NCBI RefSeq assembly: GCF_042652345.1
Contig: NZ_JBHSJJ010000002.1
Span: 186,001-250,000, forward strand
Length of the DNA stretch: 64,000 nucleotides
Reading direction: 5' to 3'
From: Negadavirga shengliensis
GTDB taxonomy: Bacteria; Bacteroidota; Bacteroidia; Cytophagales; Cyclobacteriaceae
Made by a program: the position numbers and the translations under genes. Under the pieces are notes generated by a model. That model ran no database searches. It was not told the DNA's origin and saw only the letters and a program-made list of their open reading frames with translations. Below are positions 1 to 9,289 of this stretch, piece by piece (position 1 is the first letter of the stretch; every line of letters begins with the position of its first letter).

Positions 1-137
1 GGTCTTGAAATATCACTCGTATCATTCAGTATGCCGCTGATGTATCTTTTGACAAAACCCTGTGCTCTTACCTCGTGCACAAGTGAACAGCATAAAAACA
101 TACCTACCAAAAACAGACCATAAACTTTACCCTTCAT
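1..137 (-). CDS. N-terminal fragment of a secreted protein (runs off the left edge)
   Basis: An open frame starts at an ATG whose first base is 137 and runs leftwards out of the window without a stop (45 codons visible). It opens with a typical signal peptide: MKGK, then a hydrophobic stretch (about residues 5-20), then a likely cleavage site after VRA (residues 23-25) followed by QGF. The mature start reads FVKRYISGILND and then TSDISR. That opening resembles the start of Bacteroidota surface-antigen/BamA-like outer-membrane proteins, but this is an impression from a short piece. What is seen is an exported protein; the family is only a guess because most of the gene lies outside the window. 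Confidence 0.6.
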   Translation of the reverse strand, partial: MKGKVYGLFLVGMFLCCSLVHEVRAQGFVKRYISGILNDTSDISR

Positions 138-200
138 AAAAATCAGATCATTTTCGTAAAATTAGTATCAAAGCGGTGAAAAATAAGTAGGGAAAACCGC

Positions 201-1073
201 TTATTTTTCCTTCAGCAATGTTCCCAATTTTCGATCCAATTCTTTATGCCGGGGTAAATCTATCAAAAACACAACTTCCAGCACTTCCTTCAGCTGTGCT
301 ACGCTGCTTAAAAATTTCTTATCCGACGTGCCGTCCAGGTGATAGGTGGACAATCTGTTATTGAACAAAGAATACCTCCCCCAGGAAGTACACCTTGCAA
401 CCATTAAGTCTCTGGTAAATATGGATTTTTCATGAGTACATAAATACCAGCTTACTACATCATAGTCGGGCAACAATTGCTCTTCCAAGGTGAACCGGTA
501 CATCAACCTCCACTTTTGTTTGATGAGTATTTCCAGATAATAAAAATCTCCTTCCAAGGTGACACGATAAGATTCATGAGAAGTTTTCTGAATCCCTATA
601 TAATTCAGTTCAAGCGGTGCGGTGAGGGAAATTCCCCCAAAACCGACATCCGCAATATACCGTTTCCCGGCTGCTTCGACCAACAACAACATATGGTCTC
701 TCGGCTTCACCTCGTCCTCGCCGACTTCCCAGAACACCCTGGCAGATAATCCTCTTGCCTCAAAACCCAGCGATTTCAGTACATTACCAAACATCAGGTT
801 ATGCTCAAAACAGTATCCCCCTCTCCCTTCCTTGACAAATTTAAGCCATAAGGCTTTTCCTTCCAACGACACCGGCAGCCCCAAAAGCGGGCTCAGATTT
901 TCGAAAGGAATGGCTTGGGGGTGCAGCGCATGCAATAACTTCAGACATTTTAAAGTCACCCCGGGCTTATCCACAAAGCCGATTTTTTCAAAATAGGCGG
1001 TGAGTATTTGGGGATCGAAATCTCCTTGAAACAAATGAAGTAAAGGCTTTTTTATAGGAATGGAAGGCTTCAT
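201..1073 (-). CDS. nat: arylamine N-acetyltransferase
   Basis: A 290-residue protein of the NAT family, cytoplasmic cysteine enzymes that move an acetyl group from acetyl-CoA to arylamines or hydrazines. The catalytic triad can be read directly: Cys88 in RGGYCFEHN, His127 in RDHMLLL and Asp142 in ADVGFGG. The N-terminal part has the usual PFENLSPLLG segment (residues 57-66). The length fits the family (about 250-290). There is no signal peptide. The start is the ATG with its first base at 1073. It stands alone, divergent from the DUF5723 gene, with 86 bp between the two starts. The physiological substrate cannot be told from the sequence. Confidence 0.93.
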   Translation of the reverse strand: MKPSIPIKKPLLHLFQGDFDPQILTAYFEKIGFVDKPGVTLKCLKLLHALHPQAIPFENLSPLLGLPVSLEGKALWLKFVKEGRGGYCFEHNLMFGNVLKSLGFEARGLSARVFWEVGEDEVKPRDHMLLLVEAAGKRYIADVGFGGISLTAPLELNYIGIQKTSHESYRVTLEGDFYYLEILIKQKWRLMYRFTLEEQLLPDYDVVSWYLCTHEKSIFTRDLMVARCTSWGRYSLFNNRLSTYHLDGTSDKKFLSSVAQLKEVLEVVFLIDLPRHKELDRKLGTLLKEK

Positions 1074-1132
1074 GTTTTCTGCGCAATGAACAATACATTT
1101 AGGTCTTGACTTTCAATATATTCTAAATTGTT

Positions 1133-1140
1133 TATTTTTG
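1133..1140 (+). promoter_or_regulatory. possible -7 element (TAnnTTTG type)
   Basis: TATTTTTG fits the Bacteroidota -7 consensus TAnnTTTG and ends 19 bp before the ATG of the DUF5723 gene. No -33 TTTG sits at the ideal distance; the nearest TTG is at 1106-1108. The call rests on one element only. Confidence 0.3.
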
Positions 1141-1159
1141 TGTCAAAACAGCAAGTAAG

Positions 1160-2488
1160 ATGAAGAAATTTTTGATTTTTAGCAGCATCCTATTGATTCC
1201 CTTGATTTCATCAGCACAGCAAGCCTATCTGGGAGTTCAGAACAGTAACAGAAAAGGAATGATCAACGCCCGGATGAATCCTGCCGAGATCAACAATTTG
1301 ACCAAACGGATAGAGGTCAATTTCTTTTCTGTCAATGCAAGCCTCAGCAACGATGTCTTTTCCTTTCAGGATTTTACCTCCGGGGAGGATTTTTTTGAAA
1401 CCGCCTTTGAAAGGGTCGACCAACCGGTGAATCTCCGAAGTGAGATGAACATAATGGGGCCCTCATTCGGTATGAAACTGGACGAATGGTCCATCGGACT
1501 CACCTCACAAGCTTTTGTAAAAGCAGATGTGGTCAACCTTAACCCGGTTCTGGGAGATGCCATCGCCAATGACGGGTTCAGTCAAATTTATAATGAAGTC
1601 CGGCTGGATATTCCTTATAACCAAAGGGTCAATACTTTCAGTTGGGCAGAAATAGGATTGATGGCCGGAAGGAATATATGGGAAACAGCGGCACATTCCC
1701 TGTCAGCAGGTGCCACCTTAAAATTGCTGTTTCCAGGCTCTTACATGAACCTTGGCCTTTCGGATACCCGGGCCACGCTGATACAGGATATGACGGAAAT
1801 CAGTCTTACCGATGCATCGGGAGAGCTTAACCTGACCTATGAAAACAATATATTGGATGATGATTTCACTTTTAACTTCAGCCGTTTCCATATGGCAGGT
1901 CCCCGGGGCGTTGGCCTGGATTTGGGATTGAATTACCAGTTCAGAAACGGATCGGAAAACGTTTTGAACACCGGCCTTGCCCTTAGAAACATTGGGGGCA
2001 TGGGATTGGGATCCGGTCAGCTCAACCATACTTATGTTATGAATATCCCAGAGGGGGAACGATTCCGGGTTGATATGCTGGAAGGTAACCTGGAAGAAAT
2101 CGAACAGCAGCTATTGGAAAGCGGATATTTTACCCTGAGGCGCCAAACTAGTGGTGGAAGAATTACCCATCCGTTGAGTTTATCGGCCTATGCGGAATGG
2201 AATGTGGCCCGGCAATTCCAGGTATCGGTTTACGGACAAAAACGGCTAGGCGATGAAAACGCCAACGACCGCCTGACCGCACCTGATTTGCTGGTGATTA
2301 CCCCCCGGCTGATTGTTGGCAAGCTGGAAATTTATTCCCCATGGATACAGCATCAGATAGCAGGATTTAACGGAGGTCTTGGGGTTCAATTTGGTGGTTT
2401 TTTTGTTGGCAGCCAATCACTGGTTACCGGTCTGGCAGCGGATACCAAGCAAGTGGATTTTCACATGGGACTTAGCTGGGGATTCTAA
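1160..2488 (+). CDS. DUF5723-type outer-membrane beta-barrel protein
   Basis: 442 residues with a clear signal peptide (MKKFLIFSSILLIPLISSAQ, cleavage near residue 19-20) and a mature part rich in alternating polar/hydrophobic strands ending in GLSWGF, the C-terminal aromatic signature of a barrel protein. The opening of the mature chain (QAYLGVQNSNRKGMINARMN, with the asparagine-proline pair after it) is typical of the DUF5723 family, predicted barrels found almost only in Bacteroidota. The function of the family is not known. The next gene starts about 100 bp downstream and may or may not be co-transcribed. No truncation is visible. Confidence 0.75.
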   Translation: MKKFLIFSSILLIPLISSAQQAYLGVQNSNRKGMINARMNPAEINNLTKRIEVNFFSVNASLSNDVFSFQDFTSGEDFFETAFERVDQPVNLRSEMNIMGPSFGMKLDEWSIGLTSQAFVKADVVNLNPVLGDAIANDGFSQIYNEVRLDIPYNQRVNTFSWAEIGLMAGRNIWETAAHSLSAGATLKLLFPGSYMNLGLSDTRATLIQDMTEISLTDASGELNLTYENNILDDDFTFNFSRFHMAGPRGVGLDLGLNYQFRNGSENVLNTGLALRNIGGMGLGSGQLNHTYVMNIPEGERFRVDMLEGNLEEIEQQLLESGYFTLRRQTSGGRITHPLSLSAYAEWNVARQFQVSVYGQKRLGDENANDRLTAPDLLVITPRLIVGKLEIYSPWIQHQIAGFNGGLGVQFGGFFVGSQSLVTGLAADTKQVDFHMGLSWGF

Positions 2489-2590
2489 GTAGATATCTAT
2501 TTCCCGATAAATGCTGGAGAATTCCGTTTAAGTAATTGGAAGTCAACAAACAATACCTAATTTAGACCTTTTGAAACCAATCCTGTATCC

Positions 2591-3049
2591 ATGAAACTGT
2601 TTCTGACCATTTCCCTTTTGAGCGGTCTCATTATCACCGCCAGCGGACAGCAAAGCAACCCCAATTATGATGAGGCATTAGCCAGAAAATTGGGAGCTGA
2701 TGATTACGGTATGAAAAGCTATGTCCTTGTCATTCTGAAAACCGGAAGCAACGACACCAAGGATCAGGAGCTTATCAGCAATAGTTTCAGGGGTCATATG
2801 AACAACATCAACGGGCTTGTCAAAGAAGAGAAATTGATTGTGGCCGGTCCTCTGGGCAAAAATGAGCAGACTTACAGGGGTATTTTCATACTGAATGTGG
2901 CAAGTCTGGATGAGGCGAGGGAACTGCTGCAAACTGACCCGGCTATCCAAAACAATCTCCTGCAAGCGGATGTGTACGAATGGTATGGGTCAGCGGCACT
3001 GCCGGCTTATCTCGAAACCTCCGATAAAATCTGGAAAACCCAACCATGA
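2591..3049 (+). CDS. secreted YciI-like domain protein
   Basis: 152 residues: a signal peptide (MKLFLTISLLSGLIITASGQ) followed by a domain that looks like the YCII-related fold. Features are a start strand YVLVILKTG, a central HMNNINGLVKEEKLIVAGPL segment and the GIFILNVASLDEA strand-helix unit (about residues 40-135). YciI-like domains are small ferredoxin-like folds, some with weak peroxidase or dehydrochlorinase links; most have no known role. An exported version is common in Bacteroidota. Its stop overlaps the start of the next gene by 4 bp (ATGA), so the two are almost certainly translated together. Confidence 0.7.
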   Translation: MKLFLTISLLSGLIITASGQQSNPNYDEALARKLGADDYGMKSYVLVILKTGSNDTKDQELISNSFRGHMNNINGLVKEEKLIVAGPLGKNEQTYRGIFILNVASLDEARELLQTDPAIQNNLLQADVYEWYGSAALPAYLETSDKIWKTQP

Positions 3050-3495
3050 AAAACTCCCTGCTTTTCTTCGTATACATGCTTACGCTGAAAGTCGCTGCAC
3101 AAAATACTGAGCAAGAACTCATTCAGCACATTCATCTTTTGGAACAGCAAGAAATAAATGCCATTTTGGAAAAGGATATCAAAACACTGGAGGAAATATG
3201 GGATCCGGAATTCACGGTCAATAACCCCTACAATATGATCGTTCCGGATAGGCAGGCGGTCATAGACAGGATAAAGGACGGTGTGATCAATTATTCCGTG
3301 TTTACCAGAGATGCCGAAAAAACCCTGGTCTATGATAACATGGTCATCACCATGGGCGAAGAAGAAATAGTCCCTAATTCTGATAATCCAGCCATCAACA
3401 GAAGCATGAAAAGACGGTATACCAATATTTGGCAAAATAAAAACGGACGGTGGGTCATTGTCGCCAGACATGCCAACCAAATATGCAGCGAATAA
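3046..3495 (+). CDS. secreted DUF4440/NTF2-like protein
   Basis: 149 residues with an N-terminal signal peptide (MKNSLLFFVYMLTLKVAAQ). The mature part has the layout of SnoaL/DUF4440 proteins of the NTF2-like cone fold: a first helix EQELIQHIHLLEQQEINAI, the WDPEFTVNNP loop, a helix starting DRQAVIDRI, and the last strands RRYTNIWQNKNGRWVIVARH. This fold holds enzymes such as isomerases and hydrolases as well as simple binding proteins, so the activity cannot be named. The 4-bp ATGA overlap with the YciI-like gene marks an operon of two small exported proteins. Confidence 0.75.
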   Translation: MKNSLLFFVYMLTLKVAAQNTEQELIQHIHLLEQQEINAILEKDIKTLEEIWDPEFTVNNPYNMIVPDRQAVIDRIKDGVINYSVFTRDAEKTLVYDNMVITMGEEEIVPNSDNPAINRSMKRRYTNIWQNKNGRWVIVARHANQICSE

Positions 3496-3600
3496 CAAAA
3501 AAGACCGTTCCCTTTTTCCCACCTCTAAACTTCTTTTTACCTGCGAAAATGCAGGTTATTCCTTGTTCAACATCATATTAAAGCTGCGTGAAGCGGAATA

Positions 3601-3670
3601 ATTTTGAGTGTGAATAAAACCTGGGGACACTGTCCTATTCCCAGGGTACCGTTAAAACCACACTCAAAAT
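3601..3670 (+). promoter_or_regulatory. nested inverted repeat reaching into the start codon of the porin gene
   Basis: Two perfect 12-base arms, ATTTTGAGTGTG (3601-3612) and CACACTCAAAAT (3659-3670), enclose a second stem CCTGGG (3620-3625) / CCCAGG (3640-3645). The right outer arm includes the first two bases of the ATG at 3669. If transcribed, the leader RNA could fold so that the start codon is hidden. Alternatively it is a DNA operator. Seen: the repeats. Inferred: any regulatory role. Confidence 0.45.
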
Positions 3671-4979
3671 GAAAAAGGTTTATTTATATCTCCTGCTCTG
3701 TTTGCTTGTCAGCCCCATGGCCTATGCCCAGTTTCAGCTCGACGGGCAATTGATACAGCGTGGAGAGTTCAGAAACGGCTTTGGCCGTCTCATCCATGAA
3801 GACCAAAGCCCTGCGGCCTTTGTGGGGCAAAGGGCGAGAATTCAAGCCAATTACCAATATGAGTCCATACAGTTTTATATGAGTGTGCAGGATATCCGTA
3901 TCTGGGGGGACACACCGCAGCTTAAAATAACTGACAACAACCTCTCTGTACACGAAGCCTGGGCCTCTATACAGTTAAATCCGGATTGGGCATTAAAGCT
4001 GGGAAGACAAGAGCTCAATTATGACAATTTCAGGTTTTTAGGAAACCTGGATTGGGCCTTACAGGGCAGGGCACATGATTTTGCATTGGTCAAATACGAA
4101 AAAAACAACTTTAAATTACACTTTGGCGCCGGCTTTAACCAAACCGGCCAAGCGCTCTCTGGCCATCTCTACCTGTAGCCCAATCAATACAAAACGGCCC
4201 AAATGCTGCATCTGGAAGATCAGTTAGGAGACCTGCAATATTCCTTTTTATTCTGGAACGATGGAAGGCAGTTTGCCCAATATGATGAAAACGGCACCTT
4301 GACAGCCTCCGGCGTTCGTTACCGGCAGACGCTGGGGCTTCCCACCCTTAAGTACCCAATCGGAAACAACACCCTGTTGAGCGGATTTTATTACCATCAA
4401 TTGGGCAAGGACCCCCAAGGAAGAAAGGTAAATGCCTATGATGTCAATATCCAAGCTACCCATACTTTATTCTCAGAAAGTGCCAGTGGCAAGAAACTCC
4501 GGGTAGCGGGAGGTTTGGAGCTTCTAAGTGGTACCGCTGACCCCACTGGAAATCAAAACCGTTCCTTTTCTCCGATGTACGGTACCAATCATCTATACAA
4601 CGGATACATGGACCTGTTTTTTGTGGGCGGCTCCCACGAAAACAATGTGGGTTTAAAGGATTTTTACTTTAAATCCAGGTACGATTTCAATCCCAGATTA
4701 TTTGTCCAAGCGGATGCCCATCTGTTTTACAGCCACGCGGATGTGATCTATGCCCATGAAACCTTGAGTAAAAGGCTCGGACAGGAATTCGATGTTTCTT
4801 TTGGTTACCTGATCGGCAATGCGGTTTCCCTTCAAGGAGGTTACAGCCACTTTTTTTATACCGATTCCTTTCAGCAAATCCAAAACAACGGCGCCCTGAA
4901 AACCACCCAAAACTGGTCTTATCTGATGTTGATCGTAAGGCCGAACATGAAAAACAAGTTCATTGGAATCTTATTTTAA
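3669..4979 (+). pseudogene. outer-membrane porin of the alginate-export type, broken by an in-frame TAG
   Basis: Two parts, 3669-4178 (169 codons) and 4179-4979, lie in the same reading frame and are separated only by TAG at 4176-4178. Reading through the stop gives a continuous protein of about 436 residues: a signal peptide (MKKVYLYLLLCLLVSPMAYA), then barrel strands such as AWASIQLNPDWALKLGRQEL and, after the stop, PNQYKTAQMLHLEDQLGDLQ, ending in KNKFIGILF. The pattern fits the alginate_exp family of 16-18-strand porins that pass sugars or organic acids. The sequence on both sides of the TAG is still well formed, so the mutation looks recent. Options are a true null allele, low-level readthrough, or a sequencing error. 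The distal half has an ATG at 4203, but a barrel half without a signal peptide would not be exported. Confidence 0.75.
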
Positions 4980-4993
4980 CCAATCTCCTTTTA

Positions 4994-6535
4994 TTACTTT
5001 ATTATCTCGTCCACGCGGATGATCTGGAACGTCATATGGGCCTGGCTGCTTTCGTACAATATTCCCAAATGGTCCTCATCAATCATCGTGAGACAGGAAT
5101 ACCCCCACCCTCTTTTTTGATCCAACAAAACCTGATGGGCTTCCGGCCAAGATTGGCCATCATCTAAACTGGCTTTAATCGTAATATTGTATCTCCCGTC
5201 TGTGGCAGCTGGATTGGAAAAAAACAGAACTGGATCATCGGTGTGCGGGTTGGAAATAATACTGGCCATACATACCGGCTCTATCAATGCTGCTCTGTTT
5301 GTGGGATGTTCCTCCCAGGTCTTACCCATATCTTTCGTCACCATCACTGCCCTCGCTCCTCCCCTGTCGTCCCGCATGTTGAGCAGAAGACTGCCATCCT
5401 GCAACTCCACCACCTGCGCTTCGGTGGTTTTGGATCTTGCACCTGTTCCCACCTCCCAGGTTTCTCCCCGGTCTTTACTATAAATGACCGTACTGTGCGG
5501 GATATTTTCCTTATCTTTAAATTGTGCCGCGAATACCAAAGTACCGTCCCTCATGGTGATCCCTCTTCCGGGGCCATTGAAAAACAAGCGCCATGAGGGG
5601 TCCTTCATCTGACCGGTGACGTTAATAGGATCCGACCAGGTCACGCCATCATCCTCCGATTTTACCAACATCAACTGCCCTGTTTCCTCCGGGCTCATTC
5701 CCTCCCCAGAACTGTTCCAGGCCATGGTCCCTGGTTTTCCATGCAGCCAAAGTGCGGCAACCCATATGGTTCCCGTCTCTTCGTCCACAAGGATAGCAGG
5801 ATCTCCGATCCCGTTCTGGTTTTCCGGTAAGCCTCCCCATTCCCCCATGTCCATGATCATTTTCATAGGTTCCCAACTTTCCCCTCCATCCGTACTCCTG
5901 CTCAGTCCCACATCAATATCTCCCTGTAGGTCGGAAGAATCATCCCTTCTCACATCGTAGACTGCCAAGAGGGTGCCGTTATTGCTTGTAACCAAACCCG
6001 GTATGCGAAAGGAATGTACGCCATCGTCCCCGTGGTGTCTCAGCGCTTTGGCCAGACGATAAGACTGCTGGTACTCCTGGCCGGAGGGACGGAATTTTCC
6101 GCTGGACATTTCCACATACACCACTTCAAAAGATACTTTTTCTGTCAAACTGGCCGTTTCCTTTACCATCAACCCTATTTCAAATAAATGGGCACCCGAT
6201 TCAAGCTGCCGGTCCAAAGCAACCGTCCAAAATACCTCTCCCTGCCGGGTTTCACCCAGACCTTTCTTTTCTTTCCCATCTTGGGACAAAAGCGCCACCG
6301 TGATACCCTCTATCGCATCACCCTCAGCCTTGATCCGGATTTCTTTCAGCTCATCTCCTGACTCCAGGTCCATTCTGATGTGGCCAATAGGACTCTCCCT
6401 TCCCTGAATTAAGGGCACAACCACCTGCTCAAATTGGATACTTTCTTTCTCAGGCCAAGTGCGCTTTTCACCGCAGGCAAGGAACATCAAACTTCCAATG
6501 ACGACCAAAAGACTTTTTATCAAACGATACTTCAT
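4994..6535 (-). CDS. nanH: exo-alpha-sialidase lipoprotein
   Basis: About 513 residues from the chosen start. It releases terminal sialic acid from glycans. Numbered from the ATG at 6535, the lipoprotein signal MKYRLIKSLLVVIGSLMFLAC puts the lipid Cys at residue 21; alternative starts are an ATG at 6550 and a TTG at 6559. Then comes a beta-sandwich of about 130 residues (sialidase N-terminal/carbohydrate-binding type), and a six-blade propeller opened by HSFRIPGLV with the conserved FRIP arginine (about residue 177). Five Asp-box repeats are visible: STDGGESW, SEDDGVTW, SKDRGETW, TKDMGKTW, SLDDGQSW. It is the last gene of the susC-susD-nanA-transporter run, 37 bp behind the transporter, and the lipid anchor places it at the cell surface or periplasmic face. 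Confidence 0.93.
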   Translation of the reverse strand: MKYRLIKSLLVVIGSLMFLACGEKRTWPEKESIQFEQVVVPLIQGRESPIGHIRMDLESGDELKEIRIKAEGDAIEGITVALLSQDGKEKKGLGETRQGEVFWTVALDRQLESGAHLFEIGLMVKETASLTEKVSFEVVYVEMSSGKFRPSGQEYQQSYRLAKALRHHGDDGVHSFRIPGLVTSNNGTLLAVYDVRRDDSSDLQGDIDVGLSRSTDGGESWEPMKMIMDMGEWGGLPENQNGIGDPAILVDEETGTIWVAALWLHGKPGTMAWNSSGEGMSPEETGQLMLVKSEDDGVTWSDPINVTGQMKDPSWRLFFNGPGRGITMRDGTLVFAAQFKDKENIPHSTVIYSKDRGETWEVGTGARSKTTEAQVVELQDGSLLLNMRDDRGGARAVMVTKDMGKTWEEHPTNRAALIEPVCMASIISNPHTDDPVLFFSNPAATDGRYNITIKASLDDGQSWPEAHQVLLDQKRGWGYSCLTMIDEDHLGILYESSQAHMTFQIIRVDEIIK

Positions 6536-6572
6536 ATGTGTATTTTCCATTTGTTTCAATTATTTAAGAATG

Positions 6573-9272
6573 CTAAACCAGGGCCTTTTCCCTATTTCCC
6601 ATGGTTTTCAATGTAAGCCCCTGTAGTTCCTTCCGGGAAGGTCTTTGAAAAAACCTGCTGGCCAGATACGTAAACAACATCGCACTTGCCAATCCGGTAA
6701 ATGCATACAAGTGAATGCTCAAATCTGTCTGGTATTTGACCAGCAACTGTACCATCGCACTGCAAGTCAATCCTATTACTGCCCCTGGACCGTTAGAGGA
6801 AGAGGAAAGGATACCAATTAGAAATATGCCGCCCAGTCCTCCAGCAAACAGGCCGATCAACATGTTGAATTGGTCCCATAGGGAAGGGATGCCCATGCTG
6901 GCCATCAAAATGGCAAAAGCGGTACCCACTGCCCCGACAAGGATAGTGACAAACCGGGCAAATTTCAATGAATGCTTTCCCGGAAGGTCTTTCGGAAAGA
7001 TTTTTTTATAGAAGTCCGTGGTCACCACAGTGGCTACGGAATTCATGCTGCTGTCCAGACTGGACATCGCGGCAGCAAATACTGCTGCAATCAGCAATCC
7101 AGATATCCCATTGGGCAACTGTGTCACAATATACCAGGGAAAGATGCTGTCCGTATTGGCCATCACCGGTGACAATTCCTGAGGATGGAGCCTGTAAAAC
7201 AGATACAAGGCTGTTCCCAGGGAAAAGAAAACCAGGGCAGAAGGTAAGGCCATCAGCGCCCCTGTCAAAATACCTTTGGCCGCTGTTTTTTCGTCTTTGG
7301 TGGTAAGGTACCTTTGTATCACTGTTTGGTCACTGCCATATTGGGCAATATTGGACGCAATGCCTCCCAACAAGATTACCCAAATGGCTGTCCCGGTAAA
7401 ATCCAGGCTGGTATCGAAAAGGAGCGTCTTGGAGTCTTCCTTGATAAATGCCCACCAAGCCTGCCCATCCATATTGATCTTCATCACCATCAAAATCAAA
7501 CAGATAAGCGCCCCGCCAAGTAGTACCACTACCTGTATTACATCTGTCCAGATTACAGCCTCTATTCCCCCTAGCACCGTATACAGGATACTTAAAATTC
7601 CCATCAATAAAATGCAAAGCACCACATCCATCCCGGTCACCACAGAAAGTGCAAGGGACGGCAACAACAACACAATACCCAACCGGCCCAGCTGCAGGGC
7701 AATATAGATAAAACTTCCCATCAGCCTGACAGTTTTGTTGAACCGGAATTCGAGGTATTCATAGGCAGAAGTCAGATTAAGCCTGCGAAAAAAGGGAAGG
7801 AACCAGAAAATAATGATGGGTGACACCATGATGATGGTCATCAATAGCCAAAATAAGGTCCAGTCGGTGGCAAAGGTTTTGGCAGGTATGGCCATGAAAG
7901 TGATGGCGCTTAATTGGGTACCAAATACGCTGATTCCCGCTGCCCACCAAGGCACCCGGCCCCCCGCTCTGAAGAAGTCCGAAGTAGACAATTGCTTTTT
8001 GGAGATGATCACCCCCATCAGCACCAGTGAGCCCAGGTAAATCCCCAAAATCGTATAATTCAGCCCGCCGAATTCCTCTTTTTTGGAAATTTCCAACCGC
8101 CTGATTTCCGGTGTACGCCTTCCTGGAGACACTTCCCCGGAAGGCACAACGAGGGCATCACCCCATTGTACCAATGGGGTGGTCACCTGGCTGCCAAAAG
8201 GCAAATCGGGCAATCTGGACCATGATCCGGTCACGGGATGATAAGCTAACACCCTTTTACTGAACCCCGGATGGTTCTCCAAAATAATATCTCTTTCCTG
8301 AACCCACCGTAAGGAATCCTCCCTATGAATATCACTGGCGGAAATCTTTTGAGCCAATGCTTCCAGCCGGTGGAACAGTTCTCCGTCATCCCCTCCAAAA
8401 AACAGTATGTGGCCCGAACCAAGACCAGCGGAGGTTCCTGCCGCCAGTTCTGCCGGATTACCCTCGCCATCCTCCATTTTTCCCAAATGCTTCCATACCG
8501 AGGTTTTGGGGTAAAAAACATGGATGTCTCCATGCCACTGGGTAGGTGTGTTCGGTTGTTTACTCCTTCCTCCGGCCAAATAAATCTGCCTCCCCTGACC
8601 ATCGGATTGTACGGTTAAAGCAGCATGGGACCTGGCTTCACCTGTCCATGAGGGGAGGGATTCCCAGTCGGCATTTTCCTTCTTGAGGCTCAATCTGTAG
8701 AAACCATTGGAAACGGATTGGTTTTCACCCCCCGCCAAGTACACATAATCATCCAACAACACCGCGGATGCATTGGCCAGCGGCAAAGGCAAGGGTTTCC
8801 CGTCTTTTATTTGAAGAGACTGGGTTTCGGCATCCCATATGAACCACCAAACATCCTGCAAATGACCGGTTTCATTTTCTCCTCCCAGACAAAGGATACC
8901 TTGCGGGGTGCTCACCGTCGATCCGTAAGCCACTGGTTTGGGTAATCGCATCACGGTGCTATCCCATTCGTACCCTTCTTTCCCCTTTTTCAACACATAG
9001 ATGTGATCCCAAAACCTCTTCTTTCCTCCCTGCCAGGGCAGCGCATCAGGAAAATTGGCCCCGCCTGCCAAAATCAACACGCCATTATGGGTTCCCGCAT
9101 ACATCCCAGCATACCCCGGTGAATAAATTAATCCCTGAGGAACAGGCAGCTCGGCAATGGTTTCCCACTGGTATTCACCATAAGGAAACGGATCTATGGG
9201 CCCTGAGGCTCTGACGTTCAAAGAAGCCAACAAGAAAAACCCTAAAAAAATCAATGACGATATTCTATGCAT
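6573..9272 (-). CDS. fusion of a kelch-type sialic-acid mutarotase (NanM-like) and an SSS sodium symporter
   Basis: 899 residues from the ATG at 9272 (a TTG lies 12 bp upstream). After a signal peptide (MHRISSLIFLGFFLLASLNV, cleavage about 23) residues 25-405 form a kelch propeller with repeated glycine pairs: GVLILAGGANFPDALPWQGG, GILCLGGENETG, YVYLAGGENQ, IYLAGGRSK and ILFFGGDDGE. This is the cyclically permuted mutarotase family that includes N-acetylneuraminate epimerase NanM. Residues from about 413 on are a sodium:solute symporter with some 13 membrane segments, containing DFFRAGGRVPWWAAGISVFG and SSLDSSMNSVATVVTTDF. The layout puts the mutarotase in the periplasm, joined to the pump that takes up its product. 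It sits 17 bp after the lyase gene and before the sialidase. Such fusions are known in Bacteroidota and Planctomycetes; sialic acid as substrate is inferred from both neighbours. Confidence 0.9.
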   Translation of the reverse strand: MHRISSLIFLGFFLLASLNVRASGPIDPFPYGEYQWETIAELPVPQGLIYSPGYAGMYAGTHNGVLILAGGANFPDALPWQGGKKRFWDHIYVLKKGKEGYEWDSTVMRLPKPVAYGSTVSTPQGILCLGGENETGHLQDVWWFIWDAETQSLQIKDGKPLPLPLANASAVLLDDYVYLAGGENQSVSNGFYRLSLKKENADWESLPSWTGEARSHAALTVQSDGQGRQIYLAGGRSKQPNTPTQWHGDIHVFYPKTSVWKHLGKMEDGEGNPAELAAGTSAGLGSGHILFFGGDDGELFHRLEALAQKISASDIHREDSLRWVQERDIILENHPGFSKRVLAYHPVTGSWSRLPDLPFGSQVTTPLVQWGDALVVPSGEVSPGRRTPEIRRLEISKKEEFGGLNYTILGIYLGSLVLMGVIISKKQLSTSDFFRAGGRVPWWAAGISVFGTQLSAITFMAIPAKTFATDWTLFWLLMTIIMVSPIIIFWFLPFFRRLNLTSAYEYLEFRFNKTVRLMGSFIYIALQLGRLGIVLLLPSLALSVVTGMDVVLCILLMGILSILYTVLGGIEAVIWTDVIQVVVLLGGALICLILMVMKINMDGQAWWAFIKEDSKTLLFDTSLDFTGTAIWVILLGGIASNIAQYGSDQTVIQRYLTTKDEKTAAKGILTGALMALPSALVFFSLGTALYLFYRLHPQELSPVMANTDSIFPWYIVTQLPNGISGLLIAAVFAAAMSSLDSSMNSVATVVTTDFYKKIFPKDLPGKHSLKFARFVTILVGAVGTAFAILMASMGIPSLWDQFNMLIGLFAGGLGGIFLIGILSSSSNGPGAVIGLTCSAMVQLLVKYQTDLSIHLYAFTGLASAMLFTYLASRFFQRPSRKELQGLTLKTMGNREKALV

Positions 9273-9289
9273 GATATACAGCAAAGCGG

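Noticed and set aside
4203..4979. The distal porin half as an independent 258-residue gene
   Set aside because: It is in frame with the proximal half, lacks a signal peptide, and continues the same barrel. It is treated as part of one broken gene.
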